Source of the DNA: Semisulcospira habei
Lineage: Eukaryota > Mollusca > Gastropoda > Semisulcospiridae
NCBI GenBank assembly: GCA_036245525.1
Contig: BTPG01000002.1
Coordinates: 161,038,093-161,102,092, forward strand
Direction: 5' to 3'
Length of the DNA stretch: 64,000 nucleotides
Each line of letters opens with the position of its first letter. Positions within the stretch are counted from its first letter, which is position 1. Under the pieces are notes generated by a model. It was not told where the DNA came from. It saw only the letters and a list, made by a program, of their open reading frames with translations, and made no database searches. Shown piece by piece: positions 24,015 to 32,270 of this stretch. Position numbers and translations under genes: made by a program.

Positions 24015-25790
24015 GGGGGGATTTTCTTTAAAATTGTACTAATGTGTTGTAACCGTTCTCTCTACGAGTGTTTCTTTCTTTCTTCTGTTTTTGTGTTTTT
24101 GTTTTGTTGGGGTTTTCTGAGACATGTTTAAAGTTTGCAGAGGTTACGATTTTTATTAATTAAAACGTTTCTTCTTTCATCTCAGGACACAGCACCGCTT
24201 TTGGCACTTTTTTCAAAGTTTAAAAGTTAGGGCTGATGATATCCACATGTACTTGTCCTCCTCCCTGCCTCCACCCCACCTCCCTAACAAAACAAGATTA
24301 ATCGGGCACTTCCGATTATTATATGGTGTTAATTTTCTTATTTAAAAGAATGTTCTACCTGGAGTTTCTGCAGGAGCAATCACCTTGTGTTTGACAACAA
24401 CACAACACTACCAGGTACTCCTCCATCTGAGGAACAACACAGCCATTTGTGAAAATTCTTCTCCATATGAGGAACGCAGGATCAGATCACAGAAATAGTC
24501 ATTATCACTCATGATGTATACTTCTTACACTGACTGACGATTACGTACGGGTTAGTTCAAGGTTGATCAAGATCAAGACATTTCACACCTCCCCTCTGGG
24601 GACACGCATCAATGACCACATTGCTACTCTGATGGGCACTTGTGCATGTCCACGGAAGACAAAGCTATTCAATCTGTGTGAGACTGGAGCCCCGCTGTGC
24701 TCAGAGAGTGACTGGATATGTGACAGGATTAAGGGATTATCAATTACCTGTGACCCCCGGGCCAGTCAGCTGCTCCCTCCGGGGAAAGACACTCACAGCA
24801 CAGTTGATTTCTCGCTTTCTGATCACAGTTGGTGTGTACACAGGCCTAGACTTAAACCTAGATGACTGCCATGTATGAGGATGCAATACCATTTGTATCG
24901 CATGAGCCCCTGTGACTGAAGGGGCAAATGAAACTCTATGCATGGCTGAGGGACTGAGTTGGGTCCCAGTTCAGCAATGATCGGACACTTTTCCACCGCT
25001 GGGGTCAGCGGCTTATTGCCAGATGGCTGCCTCAGAGGATGCAATGAGGATTGTATCGCACAGCAAGAGGCAGATTTACATGACCCCCTGTGAGTGTGGG
25101 GCACATGGCACTCTATGTCTGAGTGAAGTACTGTGACACGTGCAGGTAAGGAGTGCCAAGTGAGGATATTTGACTATAGGCCCATGAACACACTAGGCTT
25201 ACCCACCGATCCCATGAGAGAATTGTAAAATACACCGTACAAGAAAAGAAGAACCATTGAATAGTAAAACACAACTTCTACAAATAATCATCCAAAAAAA
25301 AATAAAAAAATTGTCAGGGCTGACAGGGAGGGGGGGGGGGCCAGAGCCTCCTCCCTCCCCCCCCCCCCCACCCCCCCCCCGGATCCGCCATTGCCAGCGT
25401 TTCCCTCCTGCTTCCTTTGGTCACACACTGGTCTTTCAAATTGTTCATGACGTTTATTGTGATCCAACAGCCTTTTGTCCTTGTTGCGCTACTATTGTTT
25501 TACTCACTATTATTTCTGTTGTCAGAACGCTGAAATGTCTATGTCGAGCGGCCATCTACAGGTGTCTAGGACTTGATGCACCAACAAAGTTAGACAAACT
25601 GCCGCTGCCTCCACCACTCAAACAATACATGGGCTTCCTGGAACACATGAAGGACACTTTCTATGAGGAAAAACCACTGGAGGAGGAGTGTCCATATGAC
25701 TGTGCAATAACATGTCCACGCAAAGCTGCCTGCCCTCAAATTGACCTTTCATTCTCTGATGATTCTGATCAGGACATTGAGTACTGGTGA
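11059..25790 (+). CDS. Ankyrin-repeat and SOCS-box (ASB-type) protein, six coding exons
   Basis: Joining 11059-11345, 12323-12411, 13140-13269, 14978-15250, 15826-16131 and 25526-25790 gives 1350 bases: 449 residues plus stop, all phases matching and all introns GT-AG. Residues about 20-300 hold ankyrin-type helix pairs (for example [20 protein letters not shown] and [20 protein letters not shown]). The last exon opens with [10 protein letters not shown], matching the SOCS BC-box (S/T-L-x3-C-x3-hydrophobic), followed by [14 protein letters not shown], matching the Cullin box. ASB proteins use ankyrin repeats to bind substrate and the SOCS box to recruit Elongin B/C and Cullin-5 in a ubiquitin ligase. 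The start is supported by an in-frame TGA nine bases before the ATG and by A at -3. The acidic, Cys-containing tail ends DIEYW. Which ASB subfamily it belongs to was not determined. Confidence 0.85.
11391..11499. mobile_element. Palindromic MITE (family MITE-2), fullest copy
   Basis: A 109-base near-palindrome in intron 1 of the ASB gene. The left arm CAAAAGGCCATCGGGTCGAC and the right arm (reverse complement CAAAAGGCCATCGGGCTGAT) extend to a GGCCCACAAACGGCC/GGCCATGCGCGGGCC core. No target duplication could be fixed and the transposon superfamily is unknown. Confidence 0.7.
11683..11836. repeat. 154-bp fold-back element
   Basis: Two arms of about 70 bases pair almost perfectly. The left begins GTTATTGGTAGCAGGGGTTT and the right ends CCCCTGCTACCAATAAC; both contain GGAGGTCAAAGGAACCATTG or its complement. 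The loop reads CCGAAGGCCTGAG. It lies in intron 1 of the ASB gene. Confidence 0.75.
12246..12308. mobile_element. Decayed MITE-2-like fragment before exon 2
   Basis: GCAAAGGGTCCTCAGGTGAC and GACGTCAGCCAGAGAACC followed by TTTTGCTCACTGG resemble the MITE-2 arms with many changes. It ends about 14 bases from the exon 2 acceptor. Confidence 0.4.
12323..12411 (+). CDS. ASB gene exon 2 (residues 96-125)
   Basis: An 89-base exon between TTTGTGCAG and GTCAGG. Its first G completes the split Trp codon and it reads [15 protein letters not shown], the outer part of an ankyrin repeat. It is too short for ordinary ORF calling and rests on phase continuity and family fit. MITE-2-like fragments lie about 15 bases before and 30 bases after it. 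Confidence 0.8.
12440..12495. mobile_element. Decayed MITE-2-like fragment after exon 2
   Basis: CAACAGGCCATTGGGCC ... GGCCAAAAGCAGCC with a CACACGGCTGTGTG core resembles the MITE-2 palindrome, heavily diverged. Confidence 0.35.
12623..12662. repeat. 40-bp palindrome, short member of a pair
   Basis: GCAAGAGGCATAGATCCTCA followed by its near-perfect complement. The same arm sequence forms a longer hairpin at 29493-29560. Confidence 0.7.
12928..13126. mobile_element. MITE-1 (piggyBac-like, TTAA ends) in ASB intron 2
   Basis: It begins TTAACCATTTAACC and ends GGGGCTAAATGGGTTAA, terminal inverted repeats with TTAA at both ends. Inside is the family hairpin core (TAGTGCCAGATTATCTTGAT/AAGCTAATCTGGTACTG), more diverged than in other copies. 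It is 199 bases long. TTAA followed by CCC is the terminal signature of piggyBac elements. Confidence 0.75.
13140..13269 (+). CDS. ASB gene exon 3 (residues 126-168)
   Basis: 130 bases between TTTACACAG and GTGAGT, reading [20 protein letters not shown] and then [11 protein letters not shown], a clear ankyrin repeat, and ending TPLMK. The acceptor lies only 13 bases from the right end of a MITE-1 copy (12928-13126), so the branch point is probably inside that MITE. Confidence 0.85.
13448..13526. repeat. 79-bp perfect-looking hairpin
   Basis: TAACTCTTTCGAGACGTGCC and CATCCGGATTCG pair with CGAATCCGGATGCGGCACAT and CTAGAAAGAGTTA around the loop CGGCTTTACGCCA. It lies in intron 3 of the ASB gene, is rich in CpG, and matches no other copy in the window. 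Confidence 0.7.
13655..14690 (+). repeat. TR-A tandem array in ASB intron 3
   Basis: It starts ACAAGAAAGGCAAAGCCCTT and continues in diverged monomers of about 160 bases. The monomers carry CCCTTGACCTTT, AAATTAGTATGCATAGAAAG, CCAAGTTTGGGTTTGAAG and GTCAAAATATGGCTATTTTT. It ends in a unique tail with GACAGACGACAGATGGCCC and CACATGAGCCAAAAAG. It has no coding potential and is shared with the arrays at 36.6-38.1 and 61.8-63.0 kb. Confidence 0.8.
14978..15250 (+). CDS. ASB gene exon 4 (residues 169-259)
   Basis: 273 bases between GCATACAG and GTGAGT. It holds [35 protein letters not shown] and [20 protein letters not shown], that is two full ankyrin repeats and the end of a third. An alternative acceptor two bases downstream would break the frame. 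Confidence 0.87.
15534..15738. mobile_element. MITE-1 (piggyBac-like, TTAA ends) in ASB intron 4
   Basis: 205 bases from TTAACCCATACAAACCC to GGGGCTAAAAGGGTTAA. The internal hairpin (about 15611-15694) is nearly perfect: TCAAGGGTAGTGCCAGATGA, GCTTGGCGCC, loop TGAA, then the complement. It ends about 87 bases before exon 5. Confidence 0.85.
15826..16131 (+). CDS. ASB gene exon 5 (residues 260-361)
   Basis: 306 bases after the acceptor TGATGTAG. It reads [20 protein letters not shown], then a basic KKKKR patch and the segment [19 protein letters not shown]. The donor is the weak AAG|GTCATT at 16132. Without this junction the frame runs on into intron and stops, and with it the protein continues PRTLKCLCR, the expected Pro before an ASB SOCS box. 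That continuity is the main support for the donor. Confidence 0.8.
16233..17630 (+). pseudogene. RTE-X endonuclease and RT leader, frame broken near 17567
   Basis: The frame contains [11 protein letters not shown] (catalytic Glu), [10 protein letters not shown] (Asp/Asn) and [12 protein letters not shown] (the SDH end of the endonuclease), then a Lys-rich linker. At about 17567 a one-base change moves the RT leader [18 protein letters not shown] into another frame and this one stops. The N-terminal NxR strand of the endonuclease is not in frame. Confidence 0.8.
17567..19084 (+). pseudogene. RTE-X reverse transcriptase and C-terminus, frame broken near 18562
   Basis: RT motifs follow in order: [25 protein letters not shown] (motif A), [27 protein letters not shown] (active-site box) and [12 protein letters not shown]. 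Near 18562 a frame change leads from MGQAGQ to the expected [14 protein letters not shown] in the frame that holds [21 protein letters not shown] and [14 protein letters not shown]. The conserved C-terminal signature identifies the RTE-X-like lineage. All core Asp residues remain. Confidence 0.82.
19300..19567 (+). repeat. R1 repeat, left part, broken by RTE
   Basis: It holds GAGGATTTCATCCAAAAGTC, AATAAAGACGGACACATGGC, GCTCTGTGGGCTGG, GAAAAATAGCACAAGCAGC and GTCACTGTAAGCTTGATGTC. R1 continues on the other side of the RTE element at 22774. No R1 protein was recognised. Confidence 0.7.
19531..22599 (-). CDS. RTE endonuclease-reverse transcriptase polyprotein, 1022 residues, stop in flanking DNA
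   Basis: Endonuclease (about residues 25-270): [33 protein letters not shown] and [11 protein letters not shown] give all APE-type active-site residues. RT (about 540-800): [26 protein letters not shown] (about 640), [13 protein letters not shown] (about 698), [13 protein letters not shown] (about 740) and [13 protein letters not shown]. The C-terminal part has [11 protein letters not shown] and [14 protein letters not shown]. The last element-encoded residues are LYDDDDD, from the GAT tail. The frame then runs through the target duplication into R1, adding about 15 host-derived residues before TGA at 19531-19533, so the element carries no stop of its own here. The protein should copy element RNA at nicked chromosomal target DNA. 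Confidence 0.9.
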   Translation of the reverse strand: MTRGGESRKEATQQTTILSTRATINIGTWNVKTMYEAGKTAQVAVEMRNYRLDVLGISEARWTGSGQKRLTTGERLLFSGHEEDNAPHTEGVALMLSKTAQSALIGWEAHGPRIITASFRTQQKRISMNIIQCYAPTNDSDDETKDQFYNRLQTIVGTLSRRDFNIIMGDFNAKVGSDNRGFEEVMGQQGLGVMNDNGERFADLCAISNLVIGGTVFPHKRIHKATWVSPDHLTENQIDHVCISRRFQRSLQDVRAKRGADVASDHHLVVAKMKLKLKRNWTGETCQRQRFSTTLLKDSGKHEEYRLALSNRFQVLQELLDEGTIDEQWRGVRDAVTAACKEVLGYRKHTHKEWITPMTLEKVVDRKKKKAEVNNSRTRTEKARAQEAYTTANKIVKNSIKADKRNFVESLAQEAEEAARHGNMRELYNTTKKLSGKFAKPERPVKDKQGRAIQGEEGQKNRWKEHFEELLHRPAPQDPPDIQVAERDLPIDCSEPTKEEIRKAIKQLKSGKAAGPDSIPAEALKADTETIIEMLHPLFRKIWQREQVPAEWKEGYLVKLPKNGDLSNCANYRGITLLSVPGKVFSRILLNRMKDTVDPQLRDQQAGFRKDRSCTDQIATLRIILEQSLEWNSSLYINFLDYEKAFDSVNRATLWKLLRHYGVPEKLTNIIRNSYEGLTCRVICGNQLTHAFQVRTGVRQGCLLSPFLFLLAIDWVMTTSTAQKRNGIQWTLWTQLDHLDFADDLALLSHTQQQMQEKTDAVAVNSARLGLNIHRGKSKVLKVNAASGTPITLEGEALEEVESFTYLGSIVDKKGGTDADVKTRIGKARAAFLQLKNVWTSRDLSVDTKIRLFNTNVKPVLLYGAETWRTTVSTTKKIQTFINNSLRRLLGIRWPDKISNEELWQRTKQKPAEVELQQRRWRWIGHTLRKPATNTTKQALRWNPQGKRKRGRPRNTWRRDLETDAKKMGHTWGQLERLAQDRDGWKDLVSGLCPRGGDGLYDDDDDMTWSHETRDAMTSSLQ
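19568..19578. repeat. Target-site duplication, left copy (RTE 1)
   Basis: TGACTCCATGT, identical to 22763-22773. It fixes the 3' boundary of the minus-strand RTE element. Confidence 0.9.
19579..22762 (-). mobile_element. RTE-clade non-LTR retrotransposon, apparently full length and intact
   Basis: 3184 bases, flanked by perfect 11-base duplications TGACTCCATGT. It has one uninterrupted ORF, a 5' leader of about 160 bases and a GAT-repeat 3' end. A length near 3.2 kb with a single EN-RT ORF is standard for RTE. Its 5' leader resembles the one at about 59060-59190. It is inserted in R1, antisense to the ASB gene, inside that gene's last intron. The perfect duplications and open frame point to a recent insertion. 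Confidence 0.9.
22763..22773. repeat. Target-site duplication, right copy (RTE 1)
   Basis: TGACTCCATGT, identical to 19568-19578. It marks the 5' end of the element. Confidence 0.9.
22774..23170 (+). repeat. R1 repeat, right part
   Basis: It continues R1 with ACACAGTGACAAAATTGATG and a tandem pair CAGCCTCTTCCAGGGC(C/T)GATTG. After GCTATATGCAAAATTTCAAG it has CGGACTCTAATCTGGATCAA. The same order is found in the copies at 38.4-39.1 and 61.0-64.0 kb. Confidence 0.7.
23171..25525. other. Remainder of ASB intron 5; no gene recognised
   Basis: It contains a T-run then G-run (about 23972-24020). Two G/C-rich patches read GGGGTGGATCC (about 23763) and GGATCCGCCATTGCC (about 25381), resembling ends of old DNA-transposon remnants. 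An imperfect duplication GAGGATGCAAT...GTATCGCA...CCCCTGTGA lies at about 24877-24960 and 25037-25115. No exon was recognised before the SOCS-box exon. Confidence 0.5.
25526..25790 (+). CDS. ASB gene exon 6: SOCS box and C-terminal tail (residues 362-449)
   Basis: It begins after the acceptor TTTCTGTTGTCAG and completes a split Arg codon. It encodes the BC-box [10 protein letters not shown], the Cullin-box-like [11 protein letters not shown], then an acidic tail with [10 protein letters not shown] and FSDDSDQD, and stops at 25788-25790. The frame stays open upstream to 25257, but that part reads poly-Pro/Gly intron sequence and is not part of the exon. Confidence 0.87.
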
Positions 25791-25806
25791 TGCGTGTCAG
25801 GGTTGC

Positions 25807-25812
25807 AATAAA
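25807..25812 (+). promoter_or_regulatory. Polyadenylation signal AATAAA of the ASB gene
   Basis: AATAAA lies 17 bases after the stop codon, in GTTGCAATAAAAGACAC. A downstream T-rich stretch at about 25819-25850 would serve as the GU/U-rich element. The 3' UTR would be very short. Confidence 0.65.
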
Positions 25813-26027
25813 AGACACTTTTGGCTTTTATATATGCTTTTAGTGTTTTGCATTAGCAATCGCTTTCTTAATAATAATAATAATAATGTAGACTTATATA
25901 GTGCTTAACCTCCAAATGAATGGTGCTCTAAGCACTTTACAAATTCAAAAATCACAGAACAAAAAGTACAAGAATGAAAACACTACAATAAATGTTATAA
26001 ATGTTACAAAAACTAAAGTGACACATA

Positions 26028-26561
26028 TCAAAAGCTCGCACTCACACATACGCACACACCGTTACAAGAACAGTTACTGCCAAAGATTGCTAACGCACTG
26101 AAAATGCATCTAACAATATGCGTAAGAAAACAGATAGGTCTTGAGCAGTGATTTGAAAGCAGAGTTGGAGCATGTCTGACATGGGCTGGAAGGTCGTTCC
26201 AGGTGACTGGACCGAAATAAGAAAAGGCACGCTGGCCCTGGCTAGACTTCTTTCGCCTAGGAACCCTGAAAATACGCGTGTCTGATGCTGAACGGAGAGA
26301 TCTTGAAGGCGTGTAAATATGAACCAGGTCGGACAAATATGGGGGAGCAGAACTGGTCATAGCATTGTCGTAAATAACAGAAACCTTGTACACAATTCTT
26401 TGAGATACAGGCAGCCAGTACAGGTCAACAAGTAAGGGTGTTACGTGCTCATGTTTTGGTACTCTGTAAATTAGTCGGGCAGAGCAGTTCATAACTCTTT
26501 GGAACACCAGCCAAAAGGGAATTACAAAAATCAATGCAGGAAAGAACAAGGGAGGTAACAA
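26028..26561 (-). pseudogene. CR1-like C-terminal region fragment
   Basis: The frame holds VMNCSARLIYRVPKHEHVTP, LYWLPVSQRIVYKV, APPYLSDLVHIYTPSRSLRS and FSYFGPVTWNDLPAHVRH, the conserved C-terminal signature of CR1-like polyproteins. The ATG is not a real start. Confidence 0.75.
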
Positions 26562-26859
26562 GCGTTTTGGTTGCTTCAGTAGTGAGAAGGTGTCGAATTG
26601 AACTGATCTTCCTCAATTCAAAGGAACATTGGCAAACCTTGTTGACATGCTCTCTCATGGTCAGCCTATCGTCAAAGACAGCACCAAGATTACGGCCCGA
26701 CTTGGAAAAGGGGATATTGTTCTGACCAACCCTGATCGAGTCTGGGAGATCAGTGGAGGTTGAACATGAAAATCTTACGGCCTCTGTTTTGTCACTGTTC
26801 ATTTGCAATTTGTTCTGTGTGGTCCAATTCTGAACATCTGTGACACAGGACTGGAACAT
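26449..26859 (-). pseudogene. CR1-like RT thumb region fragment
   Basis: The frame holds NWTTQNKLQMNSDKTEAV, SGRNLGAVFDDRLTMREHV and SCIDFCNSLLAGVPK, the region after the catalytic box in CR1-like RTs. It shifts frame near 26470, where YRVPKHEHVTPLL and LYWLPVSQRI continue. Confidence 0.75.
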
Positions 26860-27033
26860 CTGACTAACATGTTTTCACTGGGCACTGGCATACAGCTCTG
26901 TGTTATCAACATAAAAATGGTGAGAAACAGTGACATTTAATAACACTGGATAAAGGCTGGGTATACAATGTGAAAAGGATTGGCCCCAAAACAGAGCCTT
27001 GGAGAACACCATACACAAGCTCAGTGGGATCAG

Positions 27034-27421
27034 TTGATTGTACATTGCTTAACGTCCCGACAGCAACAAGGCTTTCTCAGGACGTGTCTGCACTGCTTGT
27101 GAAAAAAAAAAAAAAATAATAAACAGAACATTGAATGTATGTCGCCAGCCGGTCAAATACGTTAAATAAACCTAACACATGGGGCCTAAATAAAGCTAAG
27201 ACCATTTAGCAACACACATCCAATATCAAGAGCTACAGGCAGTGCAGACAGTAGGGAGAGTTTTAAAAAGGCAAATACAGGTGAATGGACAAAGGGTAGA
27301 CAGAAACGCATGCCCCAGAGTAGAGAGAAAAACCCACCCTGTGGGGCTGACCAGGGTGACCCTGGGAACTAAAAAATACCTAACCCCACCCAAGTCCCCC
27401 AGGGCAGACCCGGGTGGGGAA
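27034..27421 (-). mobile_element. SINE-like element, copy 1, inserted in the CR1-like LINE
   Basis: 388 bases flanked by a perfect 12-base duplication CAGTGGGATCAG (27022-27033 and 27422-27433). The plus-strand left end reads TTGATTGTACATTGCTTAAC, GTCCCGACAGCAACAAGG, and the right end reads CAGGGCAGACCCGGGTGGGG. It shares its whole length with 33199-33573 and 34081-34444. No Pol III A/B box was recognised and it has no ORF. Orientation is assigned from the TTGG-rich end as the 3' tail. Confidence 0.85.
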
Positions 27422-28619
27422 CAGTGGGATCAGACTCTACTCCCAACACAGACACTACTTGCTTTCTTCCAAAGAGGTAAGACTTAAAAAAGTGTAAAGT
27501 GGTACTCTTGATGCCAAAAACAGTGTCTAAAAGTTGAATGAGAATCTAGTGATCTATCGTGTCAAAAGCAGCGCTCAGATCAAGAAGGGCCAGAATAGAA
27601 ACATTATCGTCATCACTGGCGGTGAACAGGTCGTTCACGATACGAAGCAACGGCGTCTGAAAAACGTGCCTGATGTCATTACTTTTGATATGTTCAAATA
27701 ACTGTGACAAAACTATTTTCTCTAGTAATTTTTAAAGAAATGTGAGGTTAGATACAGGTCTGTAATTTTTCAGATCATTTGGGTCGAGTGGTCTTCTTTA
27801 AGAGAGGTTTTACAATGGCAGTTTTAAAACATGCTGGGACAACACCTGTTTTAAGAGACTGGTTTACAATTTCTGTGACGGCTGGCACAATCTCACCACA
27901 ACATTCAAGCAGAAGAGGGGACAGGGTCGTGGTCACACGTTTTAGGCAAAATGTTAATCATGGTTTCTTGCACAAATTTCTCCGTTACAGGACAAAAACA
28001 TGTCAGAGGCAGACCTGAAAAAGAGGTCTCTGCAGATGGACAGTTTTTCATACCAGCATCGGCACATTTATCAATATTGTCACGGCTGCTTTTTACTTTG
28101 TCACTAAAGTAATCTGAGAAAAGCTTTGGAAGAACTTGGGGGTGGATGGGTGCTCAAAAGATAAACAGACCTGACCTTTCCATAAGTCTGTTGGCAATGA
28201 AAAACAATTTTTTGCATGCACCAGCAGCAGCAACCTTTGAACAATAAAACATTTTTTTCATGGTCTGTCAGACGCATGACTTTGTGCTTCAACCGACTGA
28301 AAATCTGTTTATGCACGGTCAGTCCTGACTTAAGCGTCGCTCAGCCCGACGTCTCTCCTGCTTTATGGCATGCAGTTCAGACGCCACAGATGGGAACCAG
28401 GGTGTGGAGAGGCGCTGGGTCACCTTGCGACGAGCAGCCGGGGTGTGCTGGTCTAGCAGGGTCCTCAGTCCAGCATTCAGCTTATCCGCCGAGGCGGTTG
28501 GGTGGCACTTGTGCGTACACAACTCTTTGAGACAGCCCCTCTGGGCCCTTACAGCACTTTTCCTGATTTTCCTGTCCTGTATGCATTTTTGCTGATATGC
28601 GGTTGCTAGTATATTAAAC

Positions 28620-28820
28620 ACAGGTGCAGAATAATGATAGGCAGTGCGACTCCTTCATGTGGCCAGTAGAGATGAATTACATCGTGACAGGCAGCGCGAC
28701 TCTTTCATTTGGCCAGTACAGATGAATTACTTTATGATAGGCAGTATGACTCCTTCATGTGGACTGTAGATGTGAATTATGTGGCGATAGGCAATGTGAC
28801 CCTTCATGTGGCCAGTTGAT
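28620..28820. repeat. Minisatellite, about 50 bp x 4
   Basis: Four diverged units carry GATAGGCAGTGCGACTCCTT, CATGTGGCCAGTAGA and GATGAATTA. It abuts the 5' end of the CR1-like remnant. Confidence 0.8.
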
Positions 28821-29240
28821 GTTATGAAGGTCACGGGAGGTCGGCGCAAGTGTGAAGAATGTATACATTTTGAGAAAACATGGATTTTGTAGACCTGTAC
28901 AAAATCCAAACCTTCTGGAACACTTGCTCATTCAGTGACCTGTTGGAAAGGTCAAGGCCAAGAAGTTCAGATCAGTTATGTGATTCAGCCATGCACATGA
29001 GCCTTAAGGGCCTTAGCATTCTCGTTAGCAATATTATTTTGATGTTTGCTGCGTTTTGCCTTTGTGTTGGAGCCGTCTTGTTTTTACTTTAGTTCATGTG
29101 TTTGGGTTAGCATAGTGATGGTTGTATTTCTGTTCTCTTTCATCCTGGGCTACAATTTTCTTTGACCCTGTGCTGATAAGAGCTCACAGTTGTGAAGTGG
29201 GTCAGAATATCTATGCAAATCCTGTTTAATATATGCGATG

Positions 29241-29455
29241 TTAACCCATATCATAAAAGCTTCAAATTTGTACACTGCCATATGCAAGCTACATTATAGT
29301 ACTTAACGAAAATGATATAGACCAATGGCTTTAGTTCAAGGGTGGTGCCAGAATAGCTTGACGCCTAGAGGGGCCAAGCTATACTGGCAAAACCCTTGAA
29401 CTATTTTAGTCAAACTTATTTCACACACTGGTGTATTCCGAATGATAAGGGTTAA
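29241..29455. mobile_element. MITE-1 (piggyBac-like, TTAA ends)
   Basis: 215 bases from TTAACCCATATCATAAAAG to GAATGATAAGGGTTAA. The core hairpin pairs GTTCAAGGGTGGTGCCAGAA, TAGCTTG with CCAAGCTATACTGGCAAAAC, CCTTGAAC. It is closest to the copy at 38191-38402. Confidence 0.8.
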
Positions 29456-29492
29456 CACCTTCACTGCTGAGAAAAAATAAACACTACTCAAC

Positions 29493-29560
29493 AGCAAGAG
29501 GTATAGATCCTCATGAGCCCCCGCAGTTGCGGGGGCTCATGAGGATCTATACCTCTTGCT
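29493..29560. repeat. 68-bp perfect palindrome
   Basis: AGCAAGAGGTATAGATCCTC, ATGAGCCCCCGCA, then the exact complement. It shares its outer arm with the 40-bp palindrome at 12623-12662. Confidence 0.8.
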
Positions 29561-29565
29561 GAAAC

Positions 29566-29640
29566 CACTTTATATGATGATGATGATGATAAAACTTTAT
29601 TGCCATATGTAAAAATACATTAGGAAATCATTGCGGTGCT
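29566..29640 (-). mobile_element. 3' end of a Rex1/L2-like LINE (minus strand)
   Basis: A (GAT)n run is followed by AAAACTTTATTGCCATATGT, the reverse complement of an ACATATGGCAATAAA 3' end like that at 9155-9180. It may be the tail of the minus-strand LINE remnant at 31770-32270, with later insertions between. Confidence 0.55.
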
Positions 29641-31499
29641 GTGCAACATAAAAAGAAGAACATTAAACACATCAAAATATAATTAAGCTACACACACACA
29701 CACTGTATGCCTTAGTAACTATTGTGGCATAAAGGCAATAAACACGATTTCACAGTAACACAAATCACATAGGACATATCATAATATAAAATTGAACACG
29801 TCACTTGCATCAGACACAGCAGTGCCGCAGATAGCCCTACTCATTAGTTTGGCCAGCCACCTGCTGCTGTGGTATGCAGTCACTCCCCGCTGCGAGCAGG
29901 CTATCTAGGTCACTGTCTGGCATCAACTATTCCTTCCATAATCTCCGTTACGGGACTACTGATGTGTGGTGTGTTATTCCTGTGTATAATGTTCTCTATC
30001 TCTTCTCCCTCAGTTTTCTACATACCCTACGGGATGTTTGACAGCAGATACACTTAGTAGTAGGATAATGGAAGAGCATTCCCTTCTAGCATCATGAACA
30101 GTTCTTCCAGTCTGTATGACTAGGTGCACGCTAATTGTAACGCACGCAGACTTGCCCACAGTCGCACGTACAGACTCTCTCGCAACAGACGCATACACCG
30201 CCACTGACTCAGACGGGCGCATTCATGCGGTAAAACTCAACACACGGGCTCCCTTTCTAAAGTGACTTTTATACAAGATAAATATACGAAAAAAAACGCT
30301 CACAACTATCAAGCTATATACATCACTCCTTTCCCCACACCCACCATCCACATCACATACACATCACACACTATCTCGGCCAGGCTTTAGTTTCACACCG
30401 TCTCCAACCTGTTTGATGTTATTGCCTGGTTACGTTGGTCCTTCTCACGTCTAGGCGTGAAAGTCCTTCGTTGTACGCTTCTTCCTGCCGTCCTGTCTCT
30501 TTGGCACGGACGTCCTCGTACTCGTACTGTAGCGCAGTTCTCGCTTTGACTTGGGTGTCTCGGTCCCGGTCACTTCACTCCCTGAGTGACGAGCTGGAGG
30601 GGTGATGACCTCAAGTTAGGTCTGGTGACTCGGCGTCCATCGCTCCCTCTTTACAAGCACTCTGAATACGACAACAAAAGTCCCAACGTAACACTTGCTA
30701 AACACACAACATATTGGATCAATGAGAAACGTCACGTAACCTGGCTGACACAACTCACACGTTCATTCACACACACACACGTGCTTCATAAACTGTCTAC
30801 TTCCGTAACACCCCCATATCTCTGTCACTATCTTGAAACAGACTATAGCCTAACACTCTTGCTATACACTACTCTATACACTGGAAAAGACTATGCTTAA
30901 CCAACCACGTACTACCTTCATAGCGACTTAAGAATACACACCTTACATTCCTTTAGTTATCTATCTCGGTAAACAACTGTATGCAAAAACACCGGTTACT
31001 TCACTGAATTCTAAACCAACATAACTAAACCAAACAGGTCAACACTATACAAACAAATTACTCTTAGCAATGCATACTGTCTTTAACTAAGCAACTATCA
31101 ATACTACATATATAGAAACATACCTGAATTCTAGGCTTCAGAGTCTTGGAATACGGGCTAGGTATCTCAAACACATCCGTCCAAGCTGACGATAAGCCCC
31201 GTACTAATATATTCCTGCTCTGACAGACACAGCTTTTGCCTAGAACTCACTAAACAGAACTCACTAAAACTCCGTGCTAACCATGTCTTACAGATTTCAC
31301 GTGGACAGCAGGCCCCACGGACTATCGGCACAAATAAACCGTTAACAAAAACCGTATCGTACTAACCCTAATGTATGAGCACTATGCACGAGCATAGAGC
31401 TTCATCACACTAATGATTAATTGCCTCCTCGCCCGGCTACCGCCACCGATGGCTTATCTTGCACTCAGTAGCACCCTAACTAAAAGTATGTTCTGCACA
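29641..31499. other. No gene recognised
   Basis: AC-rich, low in long frames, with CA runs near 29690-29705 and 30765-30780. It could be a long LINE 3' UTR or an unrecognised insertion between 29.6 and 31.5 kb. No protein motif, RNA gene or LTR pair was recognised. Confidence 0.4.
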
Positions 31500-31534
31500 G
31501 CCATGTAGATGAAGTATTATGCTGATAGCTGGAC

Positions 31535-31696
<162 letters not shown>

Positions 31697-31769
31697 TAAG
31701 GTAAACAGTGGGACGGATGGGTCAGGTTTGTCGTTTTTTTTATTATTAAAAGTCTGGACAGTGGTTGGT

Positions 31770-32270
31770 TAAAAACTGTTTTAAAAAGGACTCGTGCATG
31801 TTCCGATCACTCTATAACGGCACCCTGATGGCAACATCTCAAACAACTCATGGGCTGGATGGGAATCATCTCGGAGGGATGGATCTAGCTTTTTTTAGCA
31901 TTCTTTTGTGGAAGAGGGACTCTAACGAGGGCAAATCGATACCTATGATTTTCGATGCAGTTTTTACTACTCTGTTTAATTTGGATCGCTCTTTCTGTGT
32001 GGTGCCGCCAAACCAACCGGTCAGGGAGAAGGTCAAAATACTTTCAATAACTGCCCGGTAGAAGTTGGTCAAAATTTATCTGCCGACACCAAACGTTTTA
32101 AGACGTCCGAGAAAATACAGTCGCTGTGATTTTTTCACTAAAGAATCAACGTTTTTCTCCCATTTAAGATCGTTTGAGATGTGGCTGCTGAGAAACTTGT
32201 TTCGTTTCTTTGACAGCTCGAGACCTTTGATGCTGAATTTACTATTTCATTAATGTACTCTGCATCCACT
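31770..32270 (-). mobile_element. Rex1/L2-like LINE fragment, RT C-terminal part
   Basis: The minus frame 32072-31866 reads NFYRAVIESILTFSLTGWFG, then RVVKTASKIIGIDLPSLESL, nearly the same as the LINE at 7755-9200. Upstream, in another frame (about 32253-32061), it reads DLKWEKNVDS and RLYFLGRLKTFGVG. The rest of the RT is missing. Confidence 0.8.

Larger units (their letters stand above)
25871..28620 (-). mobile_element. CR1-like LINE, decayed and interrupted
   Basis: Read on the minus strand: a linker with LDQHTPAARRKVTQRLSTPW (about 28450-28540), FTASDDD...LALLDLSAAFDTIDH (about 27545-27640, RT motif A), GVLQGSVLGPILFTLYTQPL (about 26945-27010), and a catalytic box reading YVDNTELYAS (about 26890). 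Frame 26859-26449 follows with KTEAVRF and GVFDDRLTM-type sequence, then 26561-26028 with LYWLPVSQRIVYKV and VTWNDLPAHVRH. The 3' end has AGCACTATATAAGTC and an ATT-repeat tail, typical of CR1-like elements. Frameshifts are present. It lies just past the ASB 3' end. Confidence 0.8.

Noticed and set aside
23755..25390. A DNA transposon bounded by GGGGTGGATCC and GGATCCGCC
   Set aside because: The two words are short, lie in poly(G)/(C) patches 1.6 kb apart, and nothing transposase-like lies between.
25257..25525. N-terminal extension of the SOCS-box exon frame
   Set aside because: It reads a poly(G)/poly(C) tract as Gly/Pro and lies upstream of a good acceptor. The joined gene model needs the exon to start at 25526.
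27034..27421. tRNA-derived SINE head
   Set aside because: I looked for A and B box patterns in the GC-rich end and found none convincing, so I call it SINE-like only.
30586..30900. A 104-codon frame as a possible exon
   Set aside because: Low-complexity Thr/His/Leu composition, no family match recognised, no splice context.
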